Assembly (NCBI GenBank): GCA_910584915.1
Contig: CAJUDM010000032.1
Span: forward strand, 1 to 47,118
Source: an uncultured Lachnospiraceae bacterium
Lineage (GTDB): Bacteria > Bacillota > Clostridia > Lachnospirales > Lachnospiraceae
Length of the DNA: 47,118 nucleotides
Direction: 5' to 3'
Shown: positions 27,020-35,493 of the stretch, piece by piece
Numbering within the stretch: the first letter of the stretch is position 1
Layout of the letters: each line of letters starts with the position of its first letter
Translations under genes and position numbers: made by a program
Notes under the pieces: generated by a model
What the model was told of the DNA's origin: nothing
The model's input: the letters and a program-made list of their open reading frames with translations, nothing else
The model's database searches: none

Positions 27020-28186
27020 TCATGCCACGACCAATTCCTCACTCTCTCTGTGTCTTCCATATTTCACTGCCCTGATAAACTCTTCTCTGACCTCTTCATT
27101 CGGTATATAAACAGATTTAGTTGATATATCATATGCAAGATAACCCAGATGAACCAACAGTGTCAATACATCGTCCCTGCTTTTGATACTCGTCATATCA
27201 TTCTGGAAAGTCCTGATATCAACCGGGCAGCTCACACCGCCAAGCATATCTATGATCGCCTGCTTTAGCCCATCCAGATCCATATCAATATAAACTTTCA
27301 AAGACTCATAAGTTTCCGTCTCTGTCCAGTACGTTCCAAACTCACCGCTTTTCACTGCCTGCATGATGGCATTTGGATTGTATATGGATTCCACATCATA
27401 AAAAGAATAACCGTCATACCATCTTTTAGCTTCAGAAAAATCCATGTGATATGCTTCGCATAATCCATTCACTTCTGATTCTGTAAAACCGGTATACTGC
27501 GCCAGCTTTTGGGGGGATGTCATTGTATATTCCTTAAAATCCGTCATCGCCGACTGCGTCCCATATTTTTTAATGGGAAGGATCCCCGTCATATATGCCG
27601 CCTCTATCATCCCATCCGTCAGACTGCTCTTAAACAATCCGCGGAGCAGTTGTATATATTCCCTCTGCAAAGCGTCATTTTCCTTCACCTCACGAAACAG
27701 GGCATCCCACTCGTCTACGATAACAATAAACTTATTTCCTGTGCGCTCACTGATCTTAGAAAGCGCCAGCGGGAGAGATATCATTCCTTCTATAAACGGA
27801 TACACACCTGACAGATCCTCTATCACCTGTTCCTGAATACAATCGACAATATTCTTATTCTTCTCACATATCGAAATAAACCATGTGATATCCAAATAAA
27901 TGACATCATAGCGATTCAGATACTTTTCAAAAGAGGCATCCTTTGCTATCTCCAGATCCTCAAACAAAGCCCTTGAATCACAGCTTTTATCATAATACGC
28001 GCAGAGCATCTTTGTCGCAAAGGACTTTCCGAATCTTCTGGGGCGGCTTACACATATCAATTTATCCATTGTGCCTAACGCTGCATTTACAAACGCAATA
28101 AGCCCTGTTTTATCCACATAAAGCCCTTTTCTGATCGATGCAAAGCCTGCGTTCCCCAAGTTCAGATACATTCCCATAACCGGCAT
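27020..28186 (-). CDS. AAA-ATPase-like protein, nuclease domain lost
   Basis: 388 residues where the AAA-ATPase_like/PDDEXK_9 family normally has over 500. The N-terminus is typical (MYLNLGNAGFASIRKGLYVD). P-loop-like SRPRRFGKSFATKML, Walker B IVIVDEWDALFRE, and KRWYDGYSFYDVESIYNP are all present. It ends at RHRESEELVVA, just where the PD-(D/E)XK domain should begin, and a remnant of that domain's tail follows in frame. The ATPase half may still be expressed. It is related to, but distinct from, the two ATPase/nuclease genes at 33-38 kb, and shares their upstream repeat. Start choice among three nearby ATGs is uncertain. Confidence 0.8.
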   Translation of the reverse strand: MPVMGMYLNLGNAGFASIRKGLYVDKTGLIAFVNAALGTMDKLICVSRPRRFGKSFATKMLCAYYDKSCDSRALFEDLEIAKDASFEKYLNRYDVIYLDITWFISICEKNKNIVDCIQEQVIEDLSGVYPFIEGMISLPLALSKISERTGNKFIVIVDEWDALFREVKENDALQREYIQLLRGLFKSSLTDGMIEAAYMTGILPIKKYGTQSAMTDFKEYTMTSPQKLAQYTGFTESEVNGLCEAYHMDFSEAKRWYDGYSFYDVESIYNPNAIMQAVKSGEFGTYWTETETYESLKVYIDMDLDGLKQAIIDMLGGVSCPVDIRTFQNDMTSIKSRDDVLTLLVHLGYLAYDISTKSVYIPNEEVREEFIRAVKYGRHRESEELVVA

Positions 28187-28261
28187 ACCCTCATTTCAAC
28201 ATTGATGCTTCCATGTTAACATGTCTGCCCGTTTTTAGCAAGTTGACCGCTTTTACAACCC

Positions 28262-28356
28262 GATATAAGTATGAAATTGTCAAGGTACAAACTCCAACAG
28301 CGCACAAATATTTCCCATGTGCTCAATATATGTTTAATCAAAAAAGATATTTACCA
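28262..28356. repeat. Shared ATPase-upstream element, copy A
   Basis: Begins with GTATGAAATTGTCAAGGTAC on the plus strand (28269-28288) and aligns with copy B to the common end GATATTTACCA. Both contain TTCC(C)CATG and CAATATATGT in the same order. On the minus strand it holds TTGACA, a -35-like hexamer, upstream of the truncated ATPase gene. It lies about 75 bases before that gene. Confidence 0.7.
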
Positions 28357-28401
28357 AATATAATTCCCCAAAAGCCAATCTCCAAAAAATCCAATATCAG
28401 A

Positions 28402-29625
28402 CTATCTCCGCGAACATATCAGATCCACAACCCTTTCACTTGCTCTCCCGTCCTCAAAGATTCCCATTTCTTTCATAAACCTTTTCGTCTTTTCTCCATA
28501 CTCTTTTTCATCAAAATGCACAATATTTTCCATCAGTTCATCATTGCTCCGTGCCACCGGAAACGGCAGCTCATACATATCAAAAAACAGATCCCCTCTG
28601 TCCGCAATATAATCCTCCAGATCGTCTGCATAGATAAAGCCCGGAATCCCGATCATATTTGCCTCAAATATGGCGCTTGAATAATCTGTGAGAAAAGCAT
28701 CTACTCCAGCAATGATCTCATTCATATCCGGTCTCTGGCTGACATCTGTAAGCCTGTCCGAAACCTGGCGTGTTTTCAGTTTTTCCATCTTAGCCGCAAG
28801 CTGCGGGTGAAGCCTCAGAAAAACATACCATGTCCCGCCAAATCTTTGCTCCAGCGCACTGATCAGAGGCTCGAAATCGACTGTCGTATCTTCCGCATTG
28901 ACACTGCGGCTTCCGCTCTGGCTCCCGCCCCGGAAAGTCGGTGCGTATAACATGATCCGGGCATCTTCGGGAAGATCATACTCCATCCGCATCTGCCTGC
29001 GCTTTTCAACCCTTTCGTTGAACAGCACATCGCACCTGGGGGTTCCTGTTTTTATGATTTCTCCGTCATAGATCAGTCCGTCACGATACATATGGTCGCA
29101 CCACGTCGATCCTGATAAAACATGATCGATCAGCCCCGAGTCATACGCGCTGACCAGATACGCCATTTTAGGGAACAGGTCTCCTCTGTATTTTCCGATT
29201 GGTTTGATACATATCGTCGCATGCCAGGTTTGAATATAACATTGTTTTTTTCTTTTCTTTGTCCCATAGACAGTTCTTGTATTACTGACCCAGGTTCCCG
29301 CCGTCGCCATATGGTAAGCGCGGCTCCAAAATGTATTCTCCGCCTTCTCTATCTCTTTCGGGAACTCCTTATCCATATCATTGACAAGCCATACGATCCT
29401 GTAATCAGTCCTGCCTTCCCGGTTTCTCTTTAAAATCTCCTCCGCCACGTACTTAGGACTGCAACCGTATCCGCCGCCGCCCTCAAACGTCCACATGACG
29501 ATCTTTCCTGGATCCACCGGAAAGATCCTGCACACATAACAGGCAAGGCTGTAGATAAACGCTTTCATTTTTCTTCTGGCTACATACAGGCTTTCTGGCC
29601 AGCCACTTTTTTGTTGATATCCCAT
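28402..29625 (-). CDS. TagF-like CDP-glycerol/polyol phosphate transferase
   Basis: About 407 residues. I start at the ATG at 29625, five bases past the upstream stop; a TTG at 29649 and an ATG at 29568 are alternatives. The Glyphos_transf fold is indicated by WVSNTRTVYGTKKRKKQ, IQTWHATICIKPIGK, IIKTGTPRCD, MLYAPTFRG, VFLRLHPQLA and VDAFLTDYSSAIFEANMIG. Family members move polyol phosphate from a CDP-activated donor onto teichoic acids or other glycans, with conserved His residues as seen in TWHAT and RLHPQ. It is the last of a four-gene set whose other members could make a CDP-polyol. Confidence 0.88.
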   Translation of the reverse strand: MGYQQKSGWPESLYVARRKMKAFIYSLACYVCRIFPVDPGKIVMWTFEGGGGYGCSPKYVAEEILKRNREGRTDYRIVWLVNDMDKEFPKEIEKAENTFWSRAYHMATAGTWVSNTRTVYGTKKRKKQCYIQTWHATICIKPIGKYRGDLFPKMAYLVSAYDSGLIDHVLSGSTWCDHMYRDGLIYDGEIIKTGTPRCDVLFNERVEKRRQMRMEYDLPEDARIMLYAPTFRGGSQSGSRSVNAEDTTVDFEPLISALEQRFGGTWYVFLRLHPQLAAKMEKLKTRQVSDRLTDVSQRPDMNEIIAGVDAFLTDYSSAIFEANMIGIPGFIYADDLEDYIADRGDLFFDMYELPFPVARSNDELMENIVHFDEKEYGEKTKRFMKEMGIFEDGRASERVVDLICSRR

Positions 29626-29629
29626 CTTT

Positions 29630-30370
29630 TCAACTGCTTTCCTGTCCAAATATTCCCGTCAGACTTTCAGGTATCTGTTCTGACGCCTTCTCGTAATCCT
29701 CCATAAAATCTATCTCCGCCCAGAAAGCTCCGTCTGTCGGTATTGCCGTGATCTCAAAATCTTCCTCATCGATCAGCCTCTGTATGGCACTCTCAAAATA
29801 GTCTGTGAATGCTTTTTCTTTCATCAGCTGTTTTGTCTTTTCTCTCAGTGCCGGAATGACCTCCTTTTTGAAGGCTGCCATACCTATAAATTCGCCTTCA
29901 GCCTCATCCGCAGGCATCTGCTTTGTGATCTGCACGATCTTTCCGTTTTCGCTTCTGACCTTCATCGCCTCGTCATCACACTTTTTATACTCTACCGGAA
30001 GTACAACATCACCCTTCGGATAAACCAGCTTTTCAAATATAACAGGCTCGCACAGAGTATCCGCATGAAGGTAAATAAAATCATCGTTCAGTGCTTCCAT
30101 TCCCATATAGAAAGATCCGAGCACATTGACCATCTCATAGAACGGATTATATATTAAACGTATACTCTCTTCCCCTGCTGTCAGTTGTTCAAACGCCTCA
30201 CACTGATAGCCGGTCACAATGATGATCTCATCCACATGGTACTTTTTCAGGAGAGCAAGATTATATTCTATCAGCTTCTTTCCCTTTATCTCCGCAAATG
30301 ATTTCGGCTTTCCCCCAGTCAGAGTTCCGAGCCTGCTGCCTTTTCCCGCAGCCATTATGATCGCCTGCAT
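29630..30370 (-). CDS. LicC-like sugar/choline-phosphate nucleotidyltransferase
   Basis: 246 residues. Start at the ATG at 30370, with GGAGGA six bases upstream, overlapping the end of the previous gene by 16 bases (translational coupling). The N-terminal AIIMAAGKGSRLGTLTGGKP is the NTP-transferase signature; PKSFAEIKGKKLIEYNL, LHADTLCEP and WAEIDFMEDYEKA complete the fold. Relatives include CTP:phosphocholine cytidylyltransferase (LicC) and CTP-dependent polyol or phosphonate cytidylyltransferases. In this operon it probably activates the product of the kinase or dehydrogenase genes with CTP. Confidence 0.88.
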   Translation of the reverse strand: MQAIIMAAGKGSRLGTLTGGKPKSFAEIKGKKLIEYNLALLKKYHVDEIIIVTGYQCEAFEQLTAGEESIRLIYNPFYEMVNVLGSFYMGMEALNDDFIYLHADTLCEPVIFEKLVYPKGDVVLPVEYKKCDDEAMKVRSENGKIVQITKQMPADEAEGEFIGMAAFKKEVIPALREKTKQLMKEKAFTDYFESAIQRLIDEEDFEITAIPTDGAFWAEIDFMEDYEKASEQIPESLTGIFGQESS

Positions 30371-31524
30371 GCTGTTTCCTCCTGCCATGCTGTCTCATAT
30401 AGCTTCAAAATGATCCCTTCCTCGCACGATGCCGGATCATTTCCGATATTTCCCGATACTTCTTTTGCAAACACCAGCAATTGTTCTTTCGCTATCCCCA
30501 TCTCCCGCAGTGACACCGGCAGCTTCAGTGAATGGATAAACTGATGCATTGCCTCCGCACAGTCGGCTTCCCCCTGTTTTTTCTCTCCTGTGAGAAGCTC
30601 CAGTATTCTCTCCACACGCTCCGGCGCATATTTGTACTCGCAGCAGATCCACGCCGTAAACAATGCCGCAAGCCCCGCGCCGTGGCTGGTATCGGTATGT
30701 GCCCCCAGCGGATACTGAAGCCTGTGCGGAAGACAGGTGCTCGCATTCCCGAGATTGATGCCCATGATCATACTGGCAAAACTCATTTTTTCTCTCGCTT
30801 CAGCGTCTGACAGGCACTCTGCCAGCCGAGGGAGATACTGCCCTGCAATCTGAATGGCTGTCTCTGACTGCACCCTGGTATACGGAGAGGCCGCCCTGGA
30901 TATATAACTTTCAGCGGCATGCGCCAGTACATCGAATCCTGTTTCCATTGTGATCCGAAAGGGCACTGTTTCCGTAAAGCAGGAATCTACGATCGCTGTC
31001 AGCGGATACAATGCATTTCCCCTGATACCGGTTTTCACTTTTCGCACTTCATCGGTCAGGATTGCCGCTTTACTCAATTCGCTTCCTGTTCCCGCCGTTG
31101 TGGGAATCGCTATGACCGGAAGCGTATCCTCCCCCGGCTCTTTTCCCTGATAGAAATAAACTTCAATGTCTTCCTTCGACTTTATCCCTGCTGCAATCGC
31201 CTTCGCCCCATCCATAGCGCTCCCACCGCCAAAGCCGATTATCATGTCAGCCTGTTCCCTTTTCCCCAATGATATTCCCTCCCGAACTTCCGAGAGTTTC
31301 GGATTGGCGCTGATTCCGTCAAATATTATGATCTTTTTTATATAAGAGCACTGTCCAAGCTGTTCCTTCAGTTCATCTATATATCCAAACCGCCGCAGAG
31401 AACGTCCTGTTGTGACGATCATAACAGTTCCCTGCAGTAAGGATTCCTGCTCTTTCAGCGCTTCCCTCCATATGTTTCTCCCGAAATATACTTTTGTCGG
31501 GATCATGATCCGGTACAGACTCAT
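30355..31524 (-). CDS. Iron-type (group III) alcohol dehydrogenase
   Basis: 389 residues. The family signature is clear: GFGGGSAMDGAKAIA (NAD(P) binding), IPTTAGTGSELSKAA, GFDVLAHAAESYIS and LPHRLQYPLGAHTDTSHGAG. The Asp and three His that bind the metal lie in these last segments and upstream (VDSCF). It would reduce an aldehyde or ketone to an alcohol, or the reverse. Between a sugar kinase and a cytidylyltransferase, a polyol- or phospho-aldehyde reducing step is the simplest reading. It is not a fermentative operon by context. Confidence 0.9.
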   Translation of the reverse strand: MSLYRIMIPTKVYFGRNIWREALKEQESLLQGTVMIVTTGRSLRRFGYIDELKEQLGQCSYIKKIIIFDGISANPKLSEVREGISLGKREQADMIIGFGGGSAMDGAKAIAAGIKSKEDIEVYFYQGKEPGEDTLPVIAIPTTAGTGSELSKAAILTDEVRKVKTGIRGNALYPLTAIVDSCFTETVPFRITMETGFDVLAHAAESYISRAASPYTRVQSETAIQIAGQYLPRLAECLSDAEAREKMSFASMIMGINLGNASTCLPHRLQYPLGAHTDTSHGAGLAALFTAWICCEYKYAPERVERILELLTGEKKQGEADCAEAMHQFIHSLKLPVSLREMGIAKEQLLVFAKEVSGNIGNDPASCEEGIILKLYETAWQEETACRRS

Positions 31525-31537
31525 ATCATTCTCTTTC

Positions 31538-33076
31538 CTATAAATTCTCTATCCTGATCCTCTTTTGACCGTATAGCTTCTCTGTCAGCTCCATCCTTCT
31601 GGGGAAAAGAGGCTTCAATGTCCTGTATGTGTCCTGATAAAGCTGGTAAAGCTCCCGGTATTTCTCATGATTTTTTGAATCCGGCCTGATGATCATTCTC
31701 ACTCTGACAAACTTTTCTGCCGCTTCCTGTAATGAGCTGTATATACCTTGTCCAAATAGAGCTATCATTGCAGCTCCCGTCGCTGTCGTCTCAAATTCCG
31801 AAAGTACTTCCACTTCTTTCCCTGTGATATCCGCTTTGATCTGGGAAATCAGATTCAACCTTGCCAAACCTCCTGACAATCTGATCTTGTTGATCCTCAG
31901 CCCTGTTTCCTCAATTGCACTGATCATATCCAGATCGATAAATCCCGTGCTCTCAAATACCGCTCTCGTCATTTCTTTACGTGTATGCATTCTTTCCAGC
32001 CCAAAAAATACCCCTCTTGCACTGCTGTCCCATATCGGCGCCCTCTCTCCCAGCAGATAGGGCAAAAAGATAACGCCGCCCGCACCCAGAGATGCCTCTC
32101 CCGCATCCTTTTCCATCAGCTCATAGGGCAGCATTTCATTTTGGTAATAGCATTGCTTGACCCATTCGATCAATCCTCCGCCCAGATTGTTAGAACCACC
32201 TACGATATAGATTTCTCCCTCGTAATAGGGAATCTGTTGTATTTTATCTGCCGGTATTATTCTCTTCTGCCCTGAAACAGCCCGAAAGACTGTAACCGTT
32301 CCCGAAACATCGCCTGCCTCTCCTTCTTCCAGCACTCCGCTTCCCACAAAAGAACAGATTGCATCATATGTAGAGATTATCACTTCTGTTTCTGTGGTAA
32401 GGCCGGTTTTCTGTGCAGCCTTCTTCGACACTCTCCCGATACTGGCACCGGGATTTACCACTTCCGGCAACAAATTTGATCTGATACCGACTTTCTCTAA
32501 CAGTTCAGATGGATACCGTCTATTCTCCATATCATAATGCCATTTATGGGCATTCATATAATCTGTCACATATCTTCCAGTAAATTTCAAAATCAGATAA
32601 TCATTTGGTGCAAGAAATTTGTCCGTTTTCTCATATATCTCTCCCTCATGATTTTTGACCCATAAAGCTTTGGGTATCAATAAAGACGCATCCATTCCCA
32701 GCCCGGATTTTTTTCTTAGCTCAGCAAATTCCGGCATCTCTAAAATAAGATCGCTCTCTGCTTTCGCCCTTTTATCAGATACCATCATGCAGGGCAGCAA
32801 TGCATCCCCATTTTTATCAACACATACCAGACAAGAAGATGATGAAGTTACTGTAAGATAATCAACAGAAATATTTCCTGCATCTGTCACTGTTTCCCGG
32901 ATCACTCTACAGGCTTTTTCCCACCATTCTGCCGGAACCTGTGTCACACATTCTCCTGTCAGCGATGTAATGATCGGCACCGCTGCAGATGCCAGTTTAT
33001 TGCCTTCTTCATCAAATATGATACTGCGGATACTTTTCATCCCCATATTTAAAACAAGAATTGTTTTTTTATCCAT
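31538..33076 (-). CDS. FGGY-family carbohydrate kinase
   Basis: 512 residues from the ATG at 33076, with AGGA 9 bases before it. N-terminal phosphate loop LVLNMGMKSIRSIIFDEEGN, TVTSSSSCLVCVD, FLAPNDYLILKFTGRYVTDY, then GDVSGTV, LPYLLGERAPIWDSSARG and KIRLSGGLARLNLISQIKAD in the C-terminal ATPase lobe. All are hallmarks of xylulose/ribulose/glycerol kinases. The usual adenosine-side motif GGGxxS reads SGGLARL. It is the first gene of the presumed CDP-polyol operon. Substrate not determinable by eye. Confidence 0.9.
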   Translation of the reverse strand: MDKKTILVLNMGMKSIRSIIFDEEGNKLASAAVPIITSLTGECVTQVPAEWWEKACRVIRETVTDAGNISVDYLTVTSSSSCLVCVDKNGDALLPCMMVSDKRAKAESDLILEMPEFAELRKKSGLGMDASLLIPKALWVKNHEGEIYEKTDKFLAPNDYLILKFTGRYVTDYMNAHKWHYDMENRRYPSELLEKVGIRSNLLPEVVNPGASIGRVSKKAAQKTGLTTETEVIISTYDAICSFVGSGVLEEGEAGDVSGTVTVFRAVSGQKRIIPADKIQQIPYYEGEIYIVGGSNNLGGGLIEWVKQCYYQNEMLPYELMEKDAGEASLGAGGVIFLPYLLGERAPIWDSSARGVFFGLERMHTRKEMTRAVFESTGFIDLDMISAIEETGLRINKIRLSGGLARLNLISQIKADITGKEVEVLSEFETTATGAAMIALFGQGIYSSLQEAAEKFVRVRMIIRPDSKNHEKYRELYQLYQDTYRTLKPLFPRRMELTEKLYGQKRIRIENL

Positions 33077-33171
33077 TATCACTTATCCTGTATATTCCAG
33101 TTTATTTTCCTTTTGTTATCTTTTCCATGCTTATATAATAAGATACATATACTTTAATTTACTTGCATACA

Positions 33172-33203
33172 AAAACCTATCATCGCACCAGCAACAATAG
33201 GTT
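33172..33203 (-). terminator. Possible terminator of the ATPase/nuclease transcript
   Basis: On the minus strand AACCTAT pairs with ATAGGTT across a 16-base loop and is followed by a short U-run (TTTTTG). The stem is AT-rich and short, so it is a weak candidate. Confidence 0.4.
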
Positions 33204-33343
33204 CTCTCTTTATTCTGCCTCCATGCAATCTTTTCGCTTCCCTGCCTCGCTATTCAATTCTTTATATTCACACTCTATAAAATTAAATTAGTACAAAATT
33301 CTTATATGGATTATATCGGCTTTTTCCTCTAAATCCTTTACCT

Positions 33344-33390
33344 TCAATCTGAAAAGTCAGGCGCAATTCCATAATTTACATTAGATTCTC
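33344..33390 (-). repeat. Left flank repeat of ATPase cassette B
   Basis: Read on the minus strand it gives TCTAATGTAAATTATGGAAT followed by TG, then a tail ending TCAGATT. It matches the right flank of the same gene (TCTAATGTAAAGTATAAAAT) in inverted orientation. The AATCT and AGATT ends can also pair as a hairpin. Confidence 0.65.
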
Positions 33391-33403
33391 CTGCTTTCTC
33401 CTT

Positions 33404-35002
33404 TCAAACAACCGCTTCTATGATTTGTTTATCACCCATCTGAATCGTTCTTACCCCCACTTCTTTCTTCTTATTAAAGCTAAAGCTGAGCATATACCCT
33501 TTCTTCAAATGATAATAATCCAAATATTCGGAAAGTTGTCTCTCCCCTCTCTCGTTGTACTCATTCCCGCGCCAGATTTTCATTTCCACGACAAACTGCT
33601 CTCCCAGATAATCCACGATCACATCCGTCCGCCCGGCGTCCCTGGTCTGTGCTTCCAGATAATAATTCCCGGTTCCGTTGATGATCGGTTTCAAATACAG
33701 CAGGAAAAATTTCCGTCCGTAACTTTCGACAAACCTCTCACCATTTTCTCCGTATACATCATGGAAATACTCTACAAACTTTTCAAGTACCCGTTCCATA
33801 TTCAACCGTCCATCCGCGATAAACTGATTTTTGTCACGCTCCCCGCACCGAAAAGCATCACTTTTCAGCGATTCTTCCGTAATTAACATATTCATCAAGC
33901 TCATTTCAAAAATACGGTTTGCCACAACAATACGCCCGTCATTTTCTTTTAAATATCCGAACATAAGTCCCAGATTAACTGATTTGACATATGGATTAAA
34001 TGGTATTTTCTTCCCCTGATACAAGATTTCCTCTATCAGCGCCCTCAGGTCCTTATAAATATCAAGCTGTCTGGTCAGGCTCTCAAATAACGACAGCTTC
34101 TCATTCAGTATGATCCTGACCGCCTCCGCAATTCCTTCTCTCGACCAAATGCTTTTTTTCTCCTCAAAAGCCTCGTACTCCGGCAATTTTTCATCCAATA
34201 TCTTGCAGACAGCCGATACCAGATATGGATAGCCAGAAGTATACTGGTATATTTCCTCCGCAACGGTTTCCACATCCATCCCCGTCAGATTGTCAGACTC
34301 ATATTCCTCCAACATTTCGCGGATCTGTCCGGCAGAAAAACTCATAACAATATCAAAGTCAGCCGCAATATTCCAAGGACTGTTATATTGGTGCTCGCTG
34401 TCGGGACGTATTTTCAATTTCAGGTTTTTAATATCATATACCCCGGCAAGAATAACAGAATGAAACGTTGCAACATTTTCTCTGTCCAGATAATAGCCTC
34501 TGAGCTGTGCGAGAAAATCGATGAATACCTGATTATTTGATGCATTGTCCACCTCATCGACCATCAGAACAACCGGCTTTTTTGCTGTTCCGCAGATTTC
34601 ACTCAGCGCATAAAACAGTTTATCCAGCGAAACTCTTTCTTTTTCTTTCAAAGAAACTAACTCTTGAAAAGCCTCCGCTGAAATATTTTCCCTCAGAATC
34701 TTCTGTCCGGAATGTATTTTCTCCAAATATTCTACAAAGGATATCACAAACACCTTTTCATCTGCAAAACCGGCACTGCTGATCCGCTGAAAATCCATAG
34801 CGATCACTGTATAGTCATCTTTCAGATATTCAGCCAGCGCTTTCAAAGTCGTTGTTTTCCCATACTGCCTTCCCCGGTTAATCACAAAGTATTTTTCTCT
34901 GTCCACATACAGCCTTTTTACTTTATCCAGCCGTTCATCCAGCCGCACCATATAGTGCCGATCCGGTCTGCACCATCCCTCTGTATTAAAATAGCGCCTC
35001 AT
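33404..35002 (-). CDS. AAA-like ATPase with C-terminal PD-(D/E)XK nuclease domain
   Basis: 532 residues from the ATG at 35002. A GTG at 35029 is possible, but the paralog at 36351 shares a GGAGGA site followed by ATGAGGCG, which supports this start. Walker A: VINRGRQYGKTTTL; Walker B: PVVLMVDEVDNASNN; then FHSVILAGVYDIKNLKLK, and SGYPYLVSAVCKILDE in the C-terminal winged part. The final ~130 residues form the nuclease-like domain: NYYLEAQTRDAGRTDVIVDY and FVVEMKIWRG supply the D...ExK residues. Biological role unknown; such genes are multicopy in Clostridia and Bacteroidetes. Confidence 0.88.
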   Translation of the reverse strand: MRRYFNTEGWCRPDRHYMVRLDERLDKVKRLYVDREKYFVINRGRQYGKTTTLKALAEYLKDDYTVIAMDFQRISSAGFADEKVFVISFVEYLEKIHSGQKILRENISAEAFQELVSLKEKERVSLDKLFYALSEICGTAKKPVVLMVDEVDNASNNQVFIDFLAQLRGYYLDRENVATFHSVILAGVYDIKNLKLKIRPDSEHQYNSPWNIAADFDIVMSFSAGQIREMLEEYESDNLTGMDVETVAEEIYQYTSGYPYLVSAVCKILDEKLPEYEAFEEKKSIWSREGIAEAVRIILNEKLSLFESLTRQLDIYKDLRALIEEILYQGKKIPFNPYVKSVNLGLMFGYLKENDGRIVVANRIFEMSLMNMLITEESLKSDAFRCGERDKNQFIADGRLNMERVLEKFVEYFHDVYGENGERFVESYGRKFFLLYLKPIINGTGNYYLEAQTRDAGRTDVIVDYLGEQFVVEMKIWRGNEYNERGERQLSEYLDYYHLKKGYMLSFSFNKKKEVGVRTIQMGDKQIIEAVV

Positions 35003-35006
35003 CCTT

Positions 35007-35204
35007 TTATGATCCTCCAGTCTCGCCACATAGAACTTCGTTTATATATTCCACATATTTCTTATTATCCATGATCGCACTTAAAGCATACCATGTTTCC
35101 CGATGCATCGCAACCACCGACTTTAGACGCTCCCTCTCCATGAAATACACCTTCAGAAAACAGTTCTGCAAACACTGACCGAAGCTTGATAAAATTTTTG
35201 ACAT
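35007..35204 (-). CDS. Small ORF upstream of the ATPase/nuclease gene
   Basis: 65 codons, not recognised. It is preceded by GGGGGA 11 bases before its ATG. Its last codons contain the GGAGGA site of the ATPase gene, so translation could be coupled. The sequence (for example KVYFMERERLKSVVAMHRET) is charged and helical-looking. No equivalent precedes the paralogous ATPase at 36351, which weakens the case. Confidence 0.4.
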   Translation of the reverse strand: MSKILSSFGQCLQNCFLKVYFMERERLKSVVAMHRETWYALSAIMDNKKYVEYINEVLCGETGGS

Positions 35205-35296
35205 TGATATCTATATCCCCCATGCACTCTTCTCCTTTTGTATGCTAAACGCAGTATATCACATAAGAGTTACATCGTAAAGAGTATATATATTCT

Positions 35297-35389
35297 AATG
35301 TAAAGTATAAAATTGTCAAGGTACCGATCACACAGGAAACATTCCCCATGCGTGCAATATATGTCTACCCAAAAGTGAGATATTTACCA
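35297..35389. repeat. Shared ATPase-upstream element, copy B
   Basis: Starts AATGTAAAGTATAAAATTGT then CAAGG, and aligns with copy A to the common end GATATTTACCA. On the minus strand it provides TTGACA and, 16 bases on, TAGAAT, a fair -35/-10 pair for the small ORF and ATPase genes. GGAA and TTCC inside it can form a small hairpin. Confidence 0.7.
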
Positions 35390-35493
35390 ACCTTTAATAG
35401 TCAATAGTTATTTATAATTCAAACAACTCACAACCAAACCTTGCTCACCGAATCCCCCGATCCGTTTTTTCTGAACCGATACAATCCTTCCCC

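Larger units (their letters stand above)
33083..33403. other. Intergenic stretch between kinase operon and ATPase gene
   Basis: Contains no gene. It should hold the promoter of the kinase operon, since an AT-rich TTATTATATAAG lies about 60 bases before the start, but I find no well-spaced -35. It also holds a terminator-like hairpin (33172-33203) and the left flank repeat of the ATPase cassette (33344-33390). Confidence 0.6.
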
